This document shows positions 35,641 to 49,150 of a DNA stretch of 64,000 nucleotides, in pieces. The notes beneath the pieces are model-generated. The model was not told the DNA's origin, did not search any database, and saw only the letters and a program-made list of their open reading frames with translations. The position numbers were made by a program, and so were the translations under genes. This stretch comes from Casuarius casuarius (taxonomy: Eukaryota > Chordata > Aves > Casuariiformes > Casuariidae): the NCBI GenBank assembly GCA_003342895.1, contig PTFA01000050.1, positions 4,817,723 through 4,881,722 on the forward strand, read 5' to 3'. Each line of letters opens with the position of its first letter. Positions within the stretch are counted from its first letter, which is position 1.

Positions 35641-38600
35641 CTGCTTTTTTTCCCACCATATTCCAACATTTCCTCTTATTTTTAAAGCTCACGGAAGCAA
35701 GTGCTATCAGAGAGGTGATCTCTGTGTTGATGAGTATTGCTGTAGCATCTCTTTTATAGAAGAGCAATTTGATACTAATCTATTTGGAACTACTTGAATT
35801 ATTCAGAATAAGACTCAAAAGCAGAAATTCCCATGCTGAAGAATGGGAGATCATCCAGTGTTTTGCTGGCATGGCTATTGTTGCTGAGTGAGCAAATAGC
35901 TATAAGGAACAGCCCCAGATCAGGACTGGAGAGTTTTGCACATGTTGGTCATGATACTGGGATAACCAGCTTTGTGCTAGGGAAAAATTAGATGCTGATG
36001 TCTTGCTAGGCATAAGTTTCAAGTAATATAGGCTGCAAGAGCTTTCTATTTTATTTTATTTTGGTGGTAGTGGTTGTTAAATAAACTAAAAATCCTCAGG
36101 AAAGAAATGTTAAACTGTCAGCCAGTGCAGTAGTGTGGGGAGCTGGGAAGAAGAGTTTGCTAAAGTACAGTTGTGACTCATCAGTTTGCTTTTCACAAGA
36201 AAGATTATCAGCATACATCTCTCTCTCTCCATGTCTGCTTGCATGAAAGGGTTGTTATCGAGAGTGACCAGGTTACTCCACTCTTTCAGTTCCGATACTC
36301 CAGCTATCATCCTCTTCCTGATTACACGCTCTTCAGGAATGTTTTAAGTACAGTGGCAGAAGCGTTGGTTCTCTTTCTGTACTGGGGGAAAAGGCTTTAC
36401 TTTGCCCTGGTGTCACCCATTTTGTTGGACTTGTCCGCTGTCGTCATTTGAGCGCGGGAGAAGCACGGCTTGAGGGATCGCCTCTCGCTTGGGGCTGCTG
36501 AGCCCAGGGAAATGGTTATCTATGCCACAGTCTATTAGTGCTGACGTTACACACTGCATGTGAAGCAGTAGATTGCTCAGGCTTGAAGGTATGACAGAAG
36601 CATCCTCATTGCTCTATACTTCTCTTGAATGAATCCAGAAGTTCTGAATTTGTCAAATTATGTGCGTGCCCCCCCCCCCAATTATGTTATACAATGAAGG
36701 CCACAGGTAGAAGTTTTCAGCTTTCCTGCATTATATTTTTTCAAAGCTGGAATTTCATCCTTAAACATTTATGGCAATGAGAATGGGATTTTAAGTAATA
36801 TTACGAGTGTGTACAGTGATGGGTTTTGTGTACATTGGGTATGACTATCATATATAATCTGTTTTGCTACATAGTTCTGAAAAGTAGAAGGATGAATCAC
36901 TGAACTGAAAGTTTCTTAAACTTCTTGTTACCTAAACCCATTGCGAGTATCCAGGACTAATGGTAACCTTTTCATCTTCAGTATGAATCATTTTGGGATT
37001 TCTCTCTTTTAAAACTTCTCTGAATCTTGGAATGGAAGTGACTTGCAGAACATTGTACTGCAGTATGTGGTTTTGCAGATGCTATAGCAACATGAGGGTA
37101 TCCCAGTTTCATGAAAGCAGAATTTGAGGAGGCTACAGAAAAGTAGGGAAGAAGTAATGGTATCCTGTATATATTAGAAGGACATCTATGAGCCTTTCAA
37201 ACTTTGTAATTCATTTTGAAGAAGTAGACAAAAAAAGCGTACCTGTGCCTGAAGTTGTGGAGAGACTGCTTAAACTCGGGGAGCAAGAATGGAGCAAGAA
37301 CATCTGGATGCGGGTCTAGTGCTTTGGTCCTCGTGGCCGTGCAGTGTTCCACTGGACCCACTAGGATTTTGCAAGGATGAAAATATTAGTATCATGTACT
37401 GATTAGGGCTCAGGAAAGAGAGGGAACAAAATATCAGGAGGAATGGAGGTTTGCCAGAAGGCTTACAGCGTGAGCTTTTACAAACACCACCGCGTGTGCA
37501 TGGGTATGAAAAGAAACAACGAATGGAGCATAGTAGTTTCACCAGTTACAAACTACTAAGTGGGCTTTCTGAAAATACCCACTGAAATTTCATTTTTTTT
37601 CAAGGATAACTTTCAACCAAAAATTAATTTCTATTAATAAACTATTTTTGATTACAACAGTTTGCAGCCTAAACTATTTACAGAATCAGTTATCCAGCTG
37701 AGTAAATTTAGTTTTGAAATGTCATGAGCAGTAAAGAGCTTTATTTAATTATGGCTCCTAAGCAAGCTGCTATTTAAGTTGGGAAAGAAATGATAAAAGA
37801 CAAACATACATTTTCAAATAGTTCAAATAGTTGATCCTGCAGCCCATCTGGAAAGAGCGTGGGGCTGAAATCTGCAGTGCATTTGCTGGCAGGTGCTCTG
37901 CTGTGCCAGGGCCCGCATCGTTCGTGTGGCCATCCCGAGCGCGAGCAGGCAGAAACCGCAGGCAGGGGTGGTGGGACTGAGTCTGGGAACAGCGTGAGAG
38001 CCCTCGAAATGCTAAGAGGTGACTGGACTTACCACTGTGAGAATAACATAAAGCAAACTGGTTAGCTTGCAAGAGTGGTAGAAGAAGGAATAGGCTCTAC
38101 CATAGGCATTTCTGTAGAGATGAGGGCTGTGTTTGATGGATCCACAGAAGTGGTGCATAATGGAAGATGCTGCAGTGATATCATTGAAAACTTTGTTCCT
38201 CATCTAGCTTCTCTTTGGTCCACCCACTGCAGCCTAGGTATCTCTCCCCATACCCCCAAAGACTTAAGGAATAAGAGGTGGGGAAAAAGCATAAGATGAT
38301 ATATGTTTGAAGCATACAAAATATATAAAATAAGGAGTGGTATAAGGTAACTGCTCATGCCAGCTTACTCCTTCATACATTGATGAAGTTTGAAAGCAAC
38401 AGGCTTATGTAGGAAAAAGGAAATAGTGTTTCATACTGAGCAATTAGCTAAAGGCCTTCATTGCTACAAGAGTCTGCTAGAGCAAATTATTTAATAATAC
38501 TCTGAAAGGGACTTGACATTTACAAGAGTACTGTAATGTGCAGTTACAGGATGTAAGATAAACATCAACATGATGTATTTTTAGAGGCTTTATGAGATTC

Positions 38601-39039
38601 GGGGGGGAATATAATGTCTAGTTTTCTTCTACTTTGTCTTCATATGGAAAAAAAAAAAATTGGCAGGTGGGAGGCGAGAAAACTACTAATCAAAGGCCTG
38701 TAGTAAGAGTGAGAAGAATCTGTCGTCTTCCTGCCCACATTTAGGAAGTAACTTGTTGCTTTTTCAGTTTGCTGTTTGGTACCGAAGGTTCTCGGCGCTG
38801 GTGTTTATCAGAGNTCCAAAGTTCAGGAACACTGGCACTGCTACGCTAGTGAAAACCAAGAGCCTTGGCCATCAAAGTGTTTCAGCCCTGCAGCAGCCGT
38901 CCGGAGGAGCTGTACGGGGTGGGCAATAGGCTGCTCTGGCCTCTGCCGTGATCTAGGGCTGGCACAGCTAAAAGCAGCCCCTCTCCGGGGCCCAGAAAGG
39001 CAGCAGGGAGCTGTAGGTGAGGCTAGAGAGCGTCATGTA

Positions 39040-39280
39040 TATTTATAGCTGTGTTTATTTTTAAGAAGAAATATTTATGGTTTTTACTCAGGAGACTGAA
39101 TTCATAAGCCTACATAATTGTTTCCTAATAGCCTCCTATGCTGTGCCAGATCACTGCGGTAAGAGGGGTCAAGAGAGGTGGTTTGTGCAGAGATTCCTGA
39201 ATGCAGCACTGAGCAATTCACTCCTCATAACAATTACTCTCATTGGGAGCAGCTGGAATTATGTGCTTTTCATTTGATTA
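39040..39280. promoter_or_regulatory. Candidate conserved noncoding element
   Basis: This unique, low-CpG stretch has TATTTATAGCTGTGTTTATTT, AATTCATAAGCC, CATAATTG, TCATAACAATTAC and TTTGATTATATTATAG. Texture only; no alignment was made. Confidence 0.2.
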
Positions 39281-42270
39281 TATTATAGAAGTCATCATCT
39301 ATTGCATTTTAACTGCTGCTCATGGTGGTTTACAGCAAAACCATCAAATGGGGTCGTTAGATGAGAAAGACAGACGCTCTATACAGAAGTGAAATCTGCT
39401 TTAGCAGGCCCCCAAGGTTTTGCAAAGTTACTCTGCAGGTCAGAACCTCATCAAGCAGGATCTGCTGTCTCAGGCTCCAGAGCTGTGATCTCAGCGACAG
39501 CCCTGGAGTGAGCTGTCGTCTTGCATGTGTTCACCAGTTTGCATGGTTATCAGAAGGGAGAGACTGCAAGAGAGCCTGCTCGATGGGCTGCAAGTCAAAT
39601 ACAGCATGGAAGAGGCTCCCAGGATCGCTTAGTCTGGTATCAAAAGAAAGGACACAAGCTTATTTTTAGAATTGATTATTTGACGTAAACTGAAGGAGGG
39701 TAAGGAGGGGATTTATGTTTGGTATGGCAAATGTTAGAATTAAAATAGGAAAATGAGGAACATGAGCACGCTGATTTATACAAGCTGGAAAAGNCTAAGC
39801 ACAGTATTTTCCTAAATACCATCATCTTTTGATCATGCAAGAAAGATTCAAAACATGCAAAGACCTAAGCGGGCACAATATAGAAATTGAAGAAGCAGGG
39901 ATAGATTTTATTTTGCAAAAAGCATGACAGGATTTGATCTGCTGGATCTCTATTTTTATCAGATTCCACCTAAGGGAATGAGATACAGTTCCAGTATATC
40001 AAATGGAGATACTTCTTATGTTTTTACAGGTTACAGGACAAACTGACTACTGGTATTTACTTACTGTTCATATGCGGTGTAATCTTGCATTTTAGGTATA
40101 ACAGTGCATTGCCCAGTTCTTAAATAAGTGCTGTTTCATGTGTGTGTTGATAGGAAACGTGAGCGCAAAAGGCAAATCACCGGCCTGGAAGGTAGGGTCT
40201 TGCTTCTGGGCTTCGTGGTGGTGTCAGTGTGGCCTGCGCAAAGGGGGCTGATCCCATCTGTTAGTTGGGGCTGTGTCCTCTACATATAGCAAAATCGCCA
40301 CTAATCTAAAGCTTTTTATATCCGTGGCCGATTCTTGTCATTGGCACATGCTTTGGGCCAAATTCAAAGGCGTGTTAGAAGAAGTCGAATCTCAGATAAA
40401 GATGCAAATAGCTTTCACAGCATTTTACTGCAAATGTTCAAACATCACTGTTTTCACGCGTGGCTGGGGATGTGGATGTTCTGTTTTCATGTGCGGTTCT
40501 GTGACTCCTTCTATAGGCGAGATGGTTTAGTTGCTGGACAGAAACAGGCTGCATCCATTTTGTGTGCGAGTGAAGCTCTGTCCACTGGAAATTTATCTTA
40601 GATGTACTTTTTGTTTGTGTATGCAGTAATCAGCTAGAAATTTTAAGGTACTTCCAGTCCTAAGTTATATTTTCTGAGAAGTTAAAAGCAGAATATAGTA
40701 ATGGGAAATACTTAAAAATTCTGTGAACTGATGGACACGAAACTTTGCAGAGTATAAAATCATTTCCATTTTGAAACTGCTATACTTATAAGAATAGGCA
40801 ACTGGAAGAAGACTTTAAATACTGGATTGGAGGTAACTGAACATTTCCCAAAAGTTTGACTAGATTTGTATATCCTGGCCAACTTTTCACAGAAGAAAAT
40901 TAATATATAGAAAAGTTACAAGGAATTCAGGATTTTTTAAATAATGCCCAATGGATCTATTTCATGTTTTTCTCTTTCAGCATGTTTTCTTTTAAGTGCT
41001 GGTGTCTGTTATCAAGGGCCTGATAAGTTACTTGTGTTAAATGTTCCCAAGGCACAGCAAAAGAAGTACGTAATTATTTCCTTCTAAACACAGAGTCAGA
41101 ATAGCGAAACTGCTCTCCATTCCCCTGAATCAGTGCTTCTGTTAGATCAAACTGGGAAAAAAACATGCTTTGGACAGCTTTACTTTTTTTCATGTAGCAT
41201 CCTGAAAAAAAGGATACAGCAACACGTGAGTTTTTGTGAATGCTCCTGTGTAACACAGACTTGAGTTTGTCTATGTTATTCATTTAAACCAAGTTTTTAA
41301 GGCAGTATAACTTGCAAGACTTGAGTGAAGTTGTTCATGAGTTGTAGCTTGCACGCCTTATGGATCTGGGCTGTTCAGAGACTTGCTCAGTTGAAGGAGC
41401 AAAGCTTGACCGGGTGCCCTCAGCGGGGCAGTTAGGAGCTGCTGATCCTCTGGGTTCTTGGGGCTAGTGACTGCCCTGGCCCATGAGCTCCTGAATCTAT
41501 CTGTGCAGAGCAATAGAAATATAATTACGGCTAAATGAAGTTAATCAATTGGCTTGGCAATTATGGATAAAGGAAACTAAATATGCAACCTAGTACCTTC
41601 TTAAGAGCTTCTGGTCTGTAGGAAAAACTGGCAAAACTCACTAAACCTGTTTCAGTTTTTCAGCAGCTCTACCAGCTGCTCCTCTGCATACACTTGCTCT
41701 TTATCTGTTAGGCTGCCATTTAGCAGTCGGTGGGTGCTTCTTATTGCTAGGTTACCAAAATGTTTTGTCCGTTGCAAAATTTTATGCACTTGTATAAGAA
41801 AAAGCAAGTGGTTAGCAGCTCTCGTTCTGTTGTGCCAGTAACGCCGTCAAGCTTGAGGAGACTCCTTCCTCGTCTTCAGCGGCAGTCTTGCACAGGTACT
41901 GTCTGCTATGATACTTTATCGTAATGTTTGAAGAAAATGCGATATCCCTTTAATCCAGCAGTTCGCCTGCACAGAGTATAAGGGTTTATTTGAAACCTCT
42001 CTAGCACTGCAAATTGCTAACCTGGTAACTTTAGGACATGTTTGAAGATACCCGTTGCTGAATACCATTTCATTTCTGAACTAAATGCAGCAATGCTTCA
42101 GACTTGTCTTTTCTAAATCATTTTTGATGTTCAGAGCAACCATGAGAATGGTCAGTGTTTTGACAAAGCCTGGAGCAATTCCTAAACAAAATAGGGGAGA
42201 AAAAAAAAAGAAACTAGTGAAGCTAATGCTTAATTTGAAAAGTTACAGTCCTGTTACTGGGGAAGTAGGG

Positions 42271-42297
42271 TTTTGTTTTGTTTTGTTTTTTTTTTTG
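42271..42297 (+). repeat. (TTTTG)3-T11 simple repeat
   Basis: Three TTTTG units are followed by eleven T. It is an ordinary microsatellite-like tract. Confidence 0.85.
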
Positions 42298-42835
42298 CTT
42301 TAACCTTAAGTAAAATAAAGGGAAAGAAAGAAACTGGCTTCCCAGGATTCCCATTGCGATCAATGATTGATGCTTTTCTTTCTTTTAGAGAGTAGTTAAA
42401 CTCAATATGTAGCTATATCTCTAACATTTTATTCATATTTAATCTCTAATATAGTTCAATTTTTTCCCTCAGTTGCATAAACGCAGGCCTCCGAGACTTT
42501 AATGGGACCTCATAGCTCATGAAATTTCCTGGGGAATCAACCGTATTTATTTGCAGTGTTTAGGTGGGATGCTGTAGAGGTCTCCTGGTTAAATTAAATT
42601 TTCACATGTGAGTGTACAGTTTTATGATAGACTGAACTTCCCTGGGTCAAGTTTAGTACCAGTTTAGTGTCAATCCCAGGCTACCATGTCGCAGTCCGAG
42701 CAGTTCCACAGAGTGTAGTGGCAGTGATATTGAACCAAGGGAAATCGCAATTTTCACAATAAAATGCCTTTTTTTCTTTTTTTTTTAAATGCTGACATAA
42801 ACCCACTGGAATTGTGAGGTGCCCTGTTACATATG

Positions 42836-42857
42836 TACTTCCATATGTCCGGAAGTA
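42836..42857. promoter_or_regulatory. Inverted pair of ETS-like sites
   Basis: TACTTCC and GGAAGTA face each other across an eight-base spacer, and the right half reads CCGGAAGT, the high-affinity ETS core. A CATATG lies in the left flank and an ATATG in the spacer. The arrangement could arise by chance; no promoter features surround it. Confidence 0.3.
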
Positions 42858-44833
42858 GCTAGACACAGTAACGAGCCGCCTTAATGATAGTTCTGGGTAA
42901 GCCGTGCTCTTTGCTCGTGCTGGAGGACACGCGGCATATGTGCTGCGTCGTGGTAGCTCAGGGCTTTGCTGCTTCAGCAGTACCCTAACCACTTTGTGCC
43001 CATCAGCTCCAGTTGTGAATAACAACCAGTTACAAAAAATAGCATTGGTTAGTTATGGAAAACAAAGAAAGGAAAGGACCGCTTTTCCTGCAGTCAGGTT
43101 CGCTGGTTAAACCTTGCACAGATCTGCAGGAGCAGCACAGCGGCACAAGTGCAGGATGGGACCCGGGGCCTGCCCGGAGGCGTGGTGATGGTCTGAAATG
43201 GGGTAGATGAAGGAGCTGTTGCCAGCAGGTGTTCCCCAAGCCCTGAAGCAGCGATGTCTGGCTCCCACGGCTCCTCCCCGTGCCCTGCAANGGCTGCTGC
43301 CCATCTGCCCTCCCTGCGCCCAAACCAGGCCCTTTGCCGGACACTTGNGCTCTCCTACCACTTGCTTTTTTACATGCACGGATAGTTTAGAAAAACGTAT
43401 GTCATAAAATATGTATATAGAAAAAACTGTTAGTGAAGCCTGCAGGCTTCAAATAGGTGGTGTGCAATGGCCTAGACAGTGTCTCTCAGCGTGAGCGTAA
43501 TGACATGATAGTTTTTATACATATAAGCTGAATTGTTGGAATGGAAGAACTGTTTGTGGCGGTTTTTGCAACATGTTGGTCTTGTCAGCCTATAATGTGA
43601 GGCCGTAAATTTGAATTAATGGTCTCCAGGAGTTTATGGTTTTGCCAGTCGGTGGCTTAAGGCATTTTGTTTTTCTAAGGTGACGTTTCTAACTGGCAAC
43701 AAACTGACTATTAGATTATATCAATTTATTGGATATTAGCAGCATCAATATCATTTTCCCTGGGCACAGAAGAGGATGGCAACCTATGGGAGTGGGTTTT
43801 GCCCAGGGATTTTCTACCATTTCAGGCCCCCCAGGACAGCTAGCTAGGCACAGCCTCTGTTCTGGAGTTCAACTTGCTGAATTCGGCCTCAGCTGCACCA
43901 AAACTGACTATTCCGCTGCTTGACTGAGAGCATGTAAATCCCCACCAGCTGCGAATAGATGTTAGCCATTGCATAGCAGAAGCCTTGCTTGATTTGAATT
44001 ATCTGCTTGTTTGTTTTGACAAGTTTAAGATGTACTTAAATTTTTTCAGATATATTTTTTGATGTATTTGAAGCAAACAAGCTGGCTGAATGCTCTTGTT
44101 ACACTGCCTTATTCTTGACCAGTCACGTCTGTGGGGTAGAAAAGAAAGTGTTCATTTATGTACTCTATACTCTCCAGAGCCTGTTTTTAAAATAGAGAAG
44201 ACTAGAAAAGGTAGCTGCATAAATAAGATCTGGACTTCATTCCTTCCACCACCTCCTAGTGACCTTCAGCACATGGGAAGAAGGGCCTTTATTAGGCCCT
44301 ATACTTCTCATGAATGCAGTTCATTTACCTTTCCTCCTGCAATGATAACTTAGAACAAATTGAAGAAATGGCCACACAAGTCAAATATTAATGAATTAAT
44401 TTTCTCCAGTTTCTTGCTTTCAATAAATAGAAGTTGGTCTCTTCCCTTGCCTAGTATGACAGTTTTCAAATTAACGGGAGCAAGCGCTGAAGTGCTGGCT
44501 AGCTGTCAGGGAGCCGACACGTCAGGTCTGCGCTTCTTGCAGACCTTCCCTTGAATCAGTTTACTGAAGTCTGGGTGTGTGCGGGAGGGCTGTGCCCTCA
44601 ACCAGGCCAGGCAGGAGGCTGTTGCAGAAAACTTNGATTAGCAGAACATCCTTCTCTCCATTTTTTTTATTCTTCTGTCCTAGCTGGAAGACAGCATCTT
44701 CAAACAGTCACATCTATAATATTGGAGAAAAATGATCAGACTATATCCTTAACCTTTTTAGAAAATAGCATGGAGAAGAGTGTTACTGCATCTTTGTATA
44801 GCCTGTACAAGTAGTGTAATTTTATAAACAAAA

Positions 44834-44864
44834 TATAAAAAATATATTTAATATATTTTTTATA
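44834..44864. repeat. Perfect 14-bp AT-only inverted repeat
   Basis: TATAAAAAATATAT and its exact reverse complement ATATATTTTTTATA are separated by TTA. AT-only perfect arms with a three-base loop are prone to cruciform extrusion and replication slippage. No transposon terminal structure is visible around it. Confidence 0.7.
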
Positions 44865-45360
44865 ATTTTAGGTCTGTTGTCAGCCTTTAACCCAGCATGA
44901 GTGATTAAAATAGAGTAGCTATAAATTACAATAATGTACAACACATTGCACTGAAGGGTACAGAATACTTGGAGAAGTAATTTTTCAGGAAATTTTGAAA
45001 TACAAGCATATGAACATTATTGCAGAATTGTGTTGCTGACCTTGCAGTAGCTGAGGTTGAAACAAGTGGCTTAGACTTTGTAGCTTAATCATGTCTTTGA
45101 AATATCCCACATCCATTTCTGCTTAATACATCAGTATAATTTCTTATGAATATCAATACACGTTGACTAGTTTTTGCTGTTTCTGCGGTGTCACAGGTGT
45201 ATACTCTAAAATGAGTTGATGAAAATAGTAATCACGCAGAGGTGATAGTGCCTGTGTTAAGCTAATGCAGGAATTTGTGGGTTTCTGACACAACGGAAGA
45301 ACACCATGGTAAAAGCATCTTTATTTGATTGTGAAATGACCTAATGCCTAATATACTTAA

Positions 45361-45552
45361 TCCGGCTGGCGGCGGAGCTTTAGAAGCAGCTGCCGCGTGA
45401 AGGTGGGGAGGCCCCGGCAAGGCTTCTCGCGGCTCCCCGTGCNGCGCTTTCCGCAGCAGCCCGGGCCACGGCCGCGCGCCGGAGCGGCTCACAGCCTCGA
45501 GCACCGCAGCCGGGTCCCGGGACCGGGAGGGCGCTCAGGGCCGGGACGTCTC
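45361..45552. other. CpG-rich block marking a compositional change
   Basis: About 190 bases with very dense CpG (GGCCGCGCGCCGGAGCGG and similar), including a perfect 12-base palindrome GGTCCCGGGACC near 45513. It is the first of a series of such blocks that continues to about 62.3 kb. It could be a small CpG island. No splice donor or start codon in good context is evident. Confidence 0.5.
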
Positions 45553-47339
45553 TTGCTCTTTATGTTGAACTGCAAGAATTAGAGTATGAACTTTGATTAC
45601 AGCTATTGCTAGGTACCTCTGAACTCTGCTCTTCAGGCAAGCAGCTTGCTCTGATCCTTAAACAATCGGGGTTTTTTTGGTTCACTTTCAAGCCGCTCTT
45701 CAAAGCACAAGTCCAGACTGCAGTTGCCATATTCACTGCACGTGCACCAAGGTGCAAAGATCTACGATAAAGTCTTGAAATTCATTAAATGTGAGGAAAG
45801 GAGCCTCCTTGAATCATTGAGATGCTGAGTGCTATCCAACAGGTTACAATATTGTACCCTAAAATTTGAATGGTAGCTGAAATGGAACCTTAAAGCATTT
45901 GGTTTTCTGTTGATACATTTCTGATTTTTAGTTAGCACAACAAATATATTTGTGTCTCATTGCATTTCACAGGAGAGGAATACCTCATACCACTTGTACA
46001 AATGTGGGGAGTACACTGATTTTGTTAGGGTGGGATGGTCTGTGCGGCCATGTAACTTGAACCATCTGTCTTTACTGATGGACAGTGCCAAGGGAGGTTA
46101 CTGAATAAAATGTCATCTCACTGCTCCTGCATTTATTATAAACATATAATAAAAAAATGACCTAATGATATCATCTTGTACATTAATTACATAAACTAAA
46201 GCAATGAAGTGCTTTTGAAGGTTGCTTNAGTTCTCTTCCCTTTCTATCTAAAAAATTCTTAGTAGGGTTATTACTCTCTAATTGATTCACATGAAGGTAA
46301 AATGTGGTAAGGTTTCACAGTTGTGCAGTTTTCCAATAGAATGGAATTAGATATTTAATTACTTTCATTTATTAAATCCTGTGGTTACATGCATATTATA
46401 ATGGCAGTATGCTCCACACTTAGTAAACGTAAGGTATTAAAAATGATTTAAAAAATTCTTTCATCTTGTTAAGTTTTTTGCCATTATCATGTTATATTTT
46501 TGAGAGGAAGCACAAAGAATCTGTGGCTTTGAGTAGTACGTTTGTATGATTCTCCCTGGCCTAAAAGGGCCTGTGAAATTAAACATAAACCAGTGATACA
46601 GGCTAGGTGTTAACGGCCTTCCTTTACGTGCTGGAACCATACCAAAACCTCTTCCTGAGCCTTTAGTTTCCAAAGGGTTTGGAGGCAGATCTGGAACGGC
46701 TTCATTGCAGATGCTGACTGGTTGGGCAGAATCCATAGGTTAGGTATTTCACCTTGTGCAAGTAGTTGGACATACTGTCAGCACATGCTGGATTGTGCCC
46801 TTGCAAAACGTGACTGGACATTGGCTTTTCAATCAGTAGCTCAGTGATGGAGAACTTGGGCAGGATGAAGGTGGTGCAGGCTGCGTTCACCTCCGGTCTG
46901 AGGGGATGCAGACTTGTGCTCTTCCTACCATATGAATGCTGAAGCTCTCAGGCTTTACAGGGTGGGCACTCACCTGAGAGCAAAGAGGGGGGCTTCGGTC
47001 CTTCTGCAGCAAACATGTAGGCATCCATTGAAATAAAGGCTGGAGGCGTCCTTGTAACCATGCTGGAGATGCCTAACTGAAAAGAAGATTTAAGGTTGTG
47101 AATCACTGATGGAGGTAAGTGACCAACCTGCAGGGAGAGGTAGGGCTCAGGACATGCTTTTATCAGTCTTTTCATGGGTAGCTCCTGGACACTCTTCAGT
47201 GGCATCCCGTTCTTCCCCTGCCTTGGACAGTCAGGTGCGTTGCTCAGGCAAGACACACCACCATGTGCTTTGCAGCATGTTACTTAGTGGTGGTATCCTG
47301 TAGCAATTCTTTGTTTATGGGCGGATCAGTGAATAGTGG

Positions 47340-47545
47340 GGGACAGGATGCCCCGTTCAGCTGCCCCCTTAGTCCTGCTGTCTGCCCAGAGCGCCGCTAG
47401 TGCGTTTTGGGAAGGGGCAGAACGAGCCGGGCGCTGCCTCGCAGGCCGTGGTGCTCTGCCAGCTCCTGTGGTGCTCTGCCCTCTCCCTCTGCCGCAGGAC
47501 GGGGACAGAGGGCAGAACCTCTGCCTGAGGCTTTCGGACGTGAGC
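47340..47545. other. GC-rich block with repeated 13-mer
   Basis: This GC-rich segment contains GTGGTGCTCTGCC at about 47448 and again, exact, at about 47468 (period 20). Up to four overlapping open frames cover it on both strands and none is recognisable. Confidence 0.45.
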
Positions 47546-47819
47546 TGGTAAATGTGAAGATAATCCTGGGAAGGAGTAAGCCAGTAACCTTCAAAGGAAG
47601 GAGGAAGGTCTAACAAATCTGGAGGAGACCAGGTGGTTTGGAGTATTTATTCGTAGGAGCTTGGGGGGTGATAGGAACTGGAACCCCCTGGAAAGATTAG
47701 TGATCTTCGCAGACGTAATGTATGGGGTGCTTTGAGTGCTTAGGACCCTATAAGATTCCCAGGTTCAGTAAAATAGAACTATTGCTGCATTTTGAGAGCC
47801 AAAGGATATGCTGGGGAAA

Positions 47820-48040
47820 CGTATTTCATGTGTTCTTTCTGGAATTACACCTAATTAATTAGTGAGAAAGACACAGCTATGGCACATGGAGCATTCATTG
47901 CCATATCAGTGAAAAACTGCCACCTGGGTGCCTGCGCTGCAGCCCCCCTGTGTAATTAGGACTTAATGGGTTTTCTCATCTGAGTTATTCGTTTCCAAGT
48001 TCCCTGATCTCCGAAGTAATCCATCAATTAATTATAGGCA
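47820..48040. promoter_or_regulatory. Candidate element with paired homeodomain site
   Basis: CTAATTAATTAG at about 47851-47862 is a perfect palindrome containing TAATTAATTA, the TAAT-two-base-ATTA arrangement preferred by paired-class homeodomain dimers. GTGTAATTAGGAC and CAATTAATTATAGG lie further along. The stretch sits just upstream of a CpG-rich block. Function and conservation are inferred. Confidence 0.3.
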
Positions 48041-48099
48041 AGGTCTAACGTAGGACTGAGGTGAAGGGGTTGGTGCATAAATTTGAGTCTCCCTCCCTG

Positions 48100-48440
48100 C
48101 AGGGAGGATGGGGGTTTGGTGAGCGCAGCGAGCGTTCGCTGTCTCTCCGCAGCGGCGCTGCCCCCAGATCGCCTGGCAGCCGGGGGCCTGTGTGAGCTGG
48201 GTGAAAGTACGAGCCAAAGAGGGGAGGAAAGGTGCTCATCCTCTCNAGAAACATCAGTTCTTGGTTCAGATGGCCCCAAATTCCTCATCCTCGTGGTTCT
48301 GTTCCCCGGGCTTGGGTTTGGGGTTTCCTGGGGCGCGCGGCGCCGGCNGGCTGTGGTGCTCCTCGCGTTGCTCGAGCGCGCCCTGCAGCGCCTGCTCAAC
48401 GGCCCAACGGCCTCGGGGGCAAACAGCTTCGAGGAAAGCT
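48100..48440. other. CpG-rich block
   Basis: About 340 bases are densely CpG-bearing (GGGGCGCGCGGCGCCGG near 48330, CTCGAGCGCGCCCTGCAGCGCC near 48371). Seven or more overlapping open frames on both strands are a result of composition. It lies directly downstream of the paired homeodomain site at 47851. It could be a CpG-island promoter, but no transcript evidence exists. Confidence 0.5.
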
Positions 48441-48709
48441 TTCCTGGCAAAAGTCAGATGTTTTGTTTGAGATTTGATGTTTTTATTTAAATGTTTTTGT
48501 TTATGCATTGAGAGGGCTTTTTAATGTTACTTTCTTCCCCTTCTCATGCATAAAAGCCAAAAATATACTAAAAAAGACTGTTTTTTCAAGGCTCTCGTTT
48601 GGCTTAATTCTGCTCCTTTCTGAATCTTGACTTTTCACTGCAGCAGAAGCAGACACAGGCCAGGGCTGAGCACTTGAGCAAGTTCCCCTGTTAGAGGGGG
48701 AAGAGCGCC

Positions 48710-49150
48710 AGGGCAGCAAGCGTCTCTGTGACGGGCGCGCGCCGCGTGCAGCGGTGACCCGTGCTGCTGGGCACAGCTCCTTGCCGGCCTGCCCCTCTGC
48801 CACTAAAGCAAGGGGCTCATCCGTTTTTGTTTTCAGTTTTCAAATCCTGAAAGCAGGATCTTGTTTACTCGCCCCACGTTGCCGCAGCAGCGCCCGGCGC
48901 CTGGGTGCCGCAGCAGGGCCTGGAGCAGAGCGGGTGCTCTTCAGCGCGCCTCGGCTTCTGCCGGTGCCTCCTGCCCGGGGCAGGCAGCTGCAGGCCTTGC
49001 CGAGGCCGCCCGGATGCGCGGGGCGGCTGGAGGCAGGCCATGATGCCCAGCTGCGCCCGCGCGGGGCCCTCGGGGAGGGGGCGGTCTTGGGGCTCAGATC
49101 CTGCCGCAGCCCAGAGTTTCCGTGCGCCTCGCGGGTCGTTCAGCACCGAG
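48710..49150. other. CpG-rich block, longest of the series
   Basis: About 440 bases run from ACGGGCGCGCGCCGCGTGC near 48731 to CGCCTCGCGGGTCGTTC near 49123. By length and CpG density it comes closest to the usual CpG-island criteria in this window. Open frames of up to 143 codons on the plus strand and 100 on the minus strand are not recognisable and overlap one another. A promoter is possible; direction cannot be decided. Confidence 0.5.

Larger units (their letters stand above)
35641..45360. other. Noncoding sequence, no gene seen
   Basis: Small open frames (for instance 92 codons at 36173-36451) have no recognisable domain. A C run lies at about 36670. CpG-bearing patches lie at about 37860-38010 and 38880-39010, the latter ending in TAG-GTGAGG, a plausible but unsupported splice donor near 39012. 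The stretch ends at the compositional change near 45.36 kb. Confidence 0.5.
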
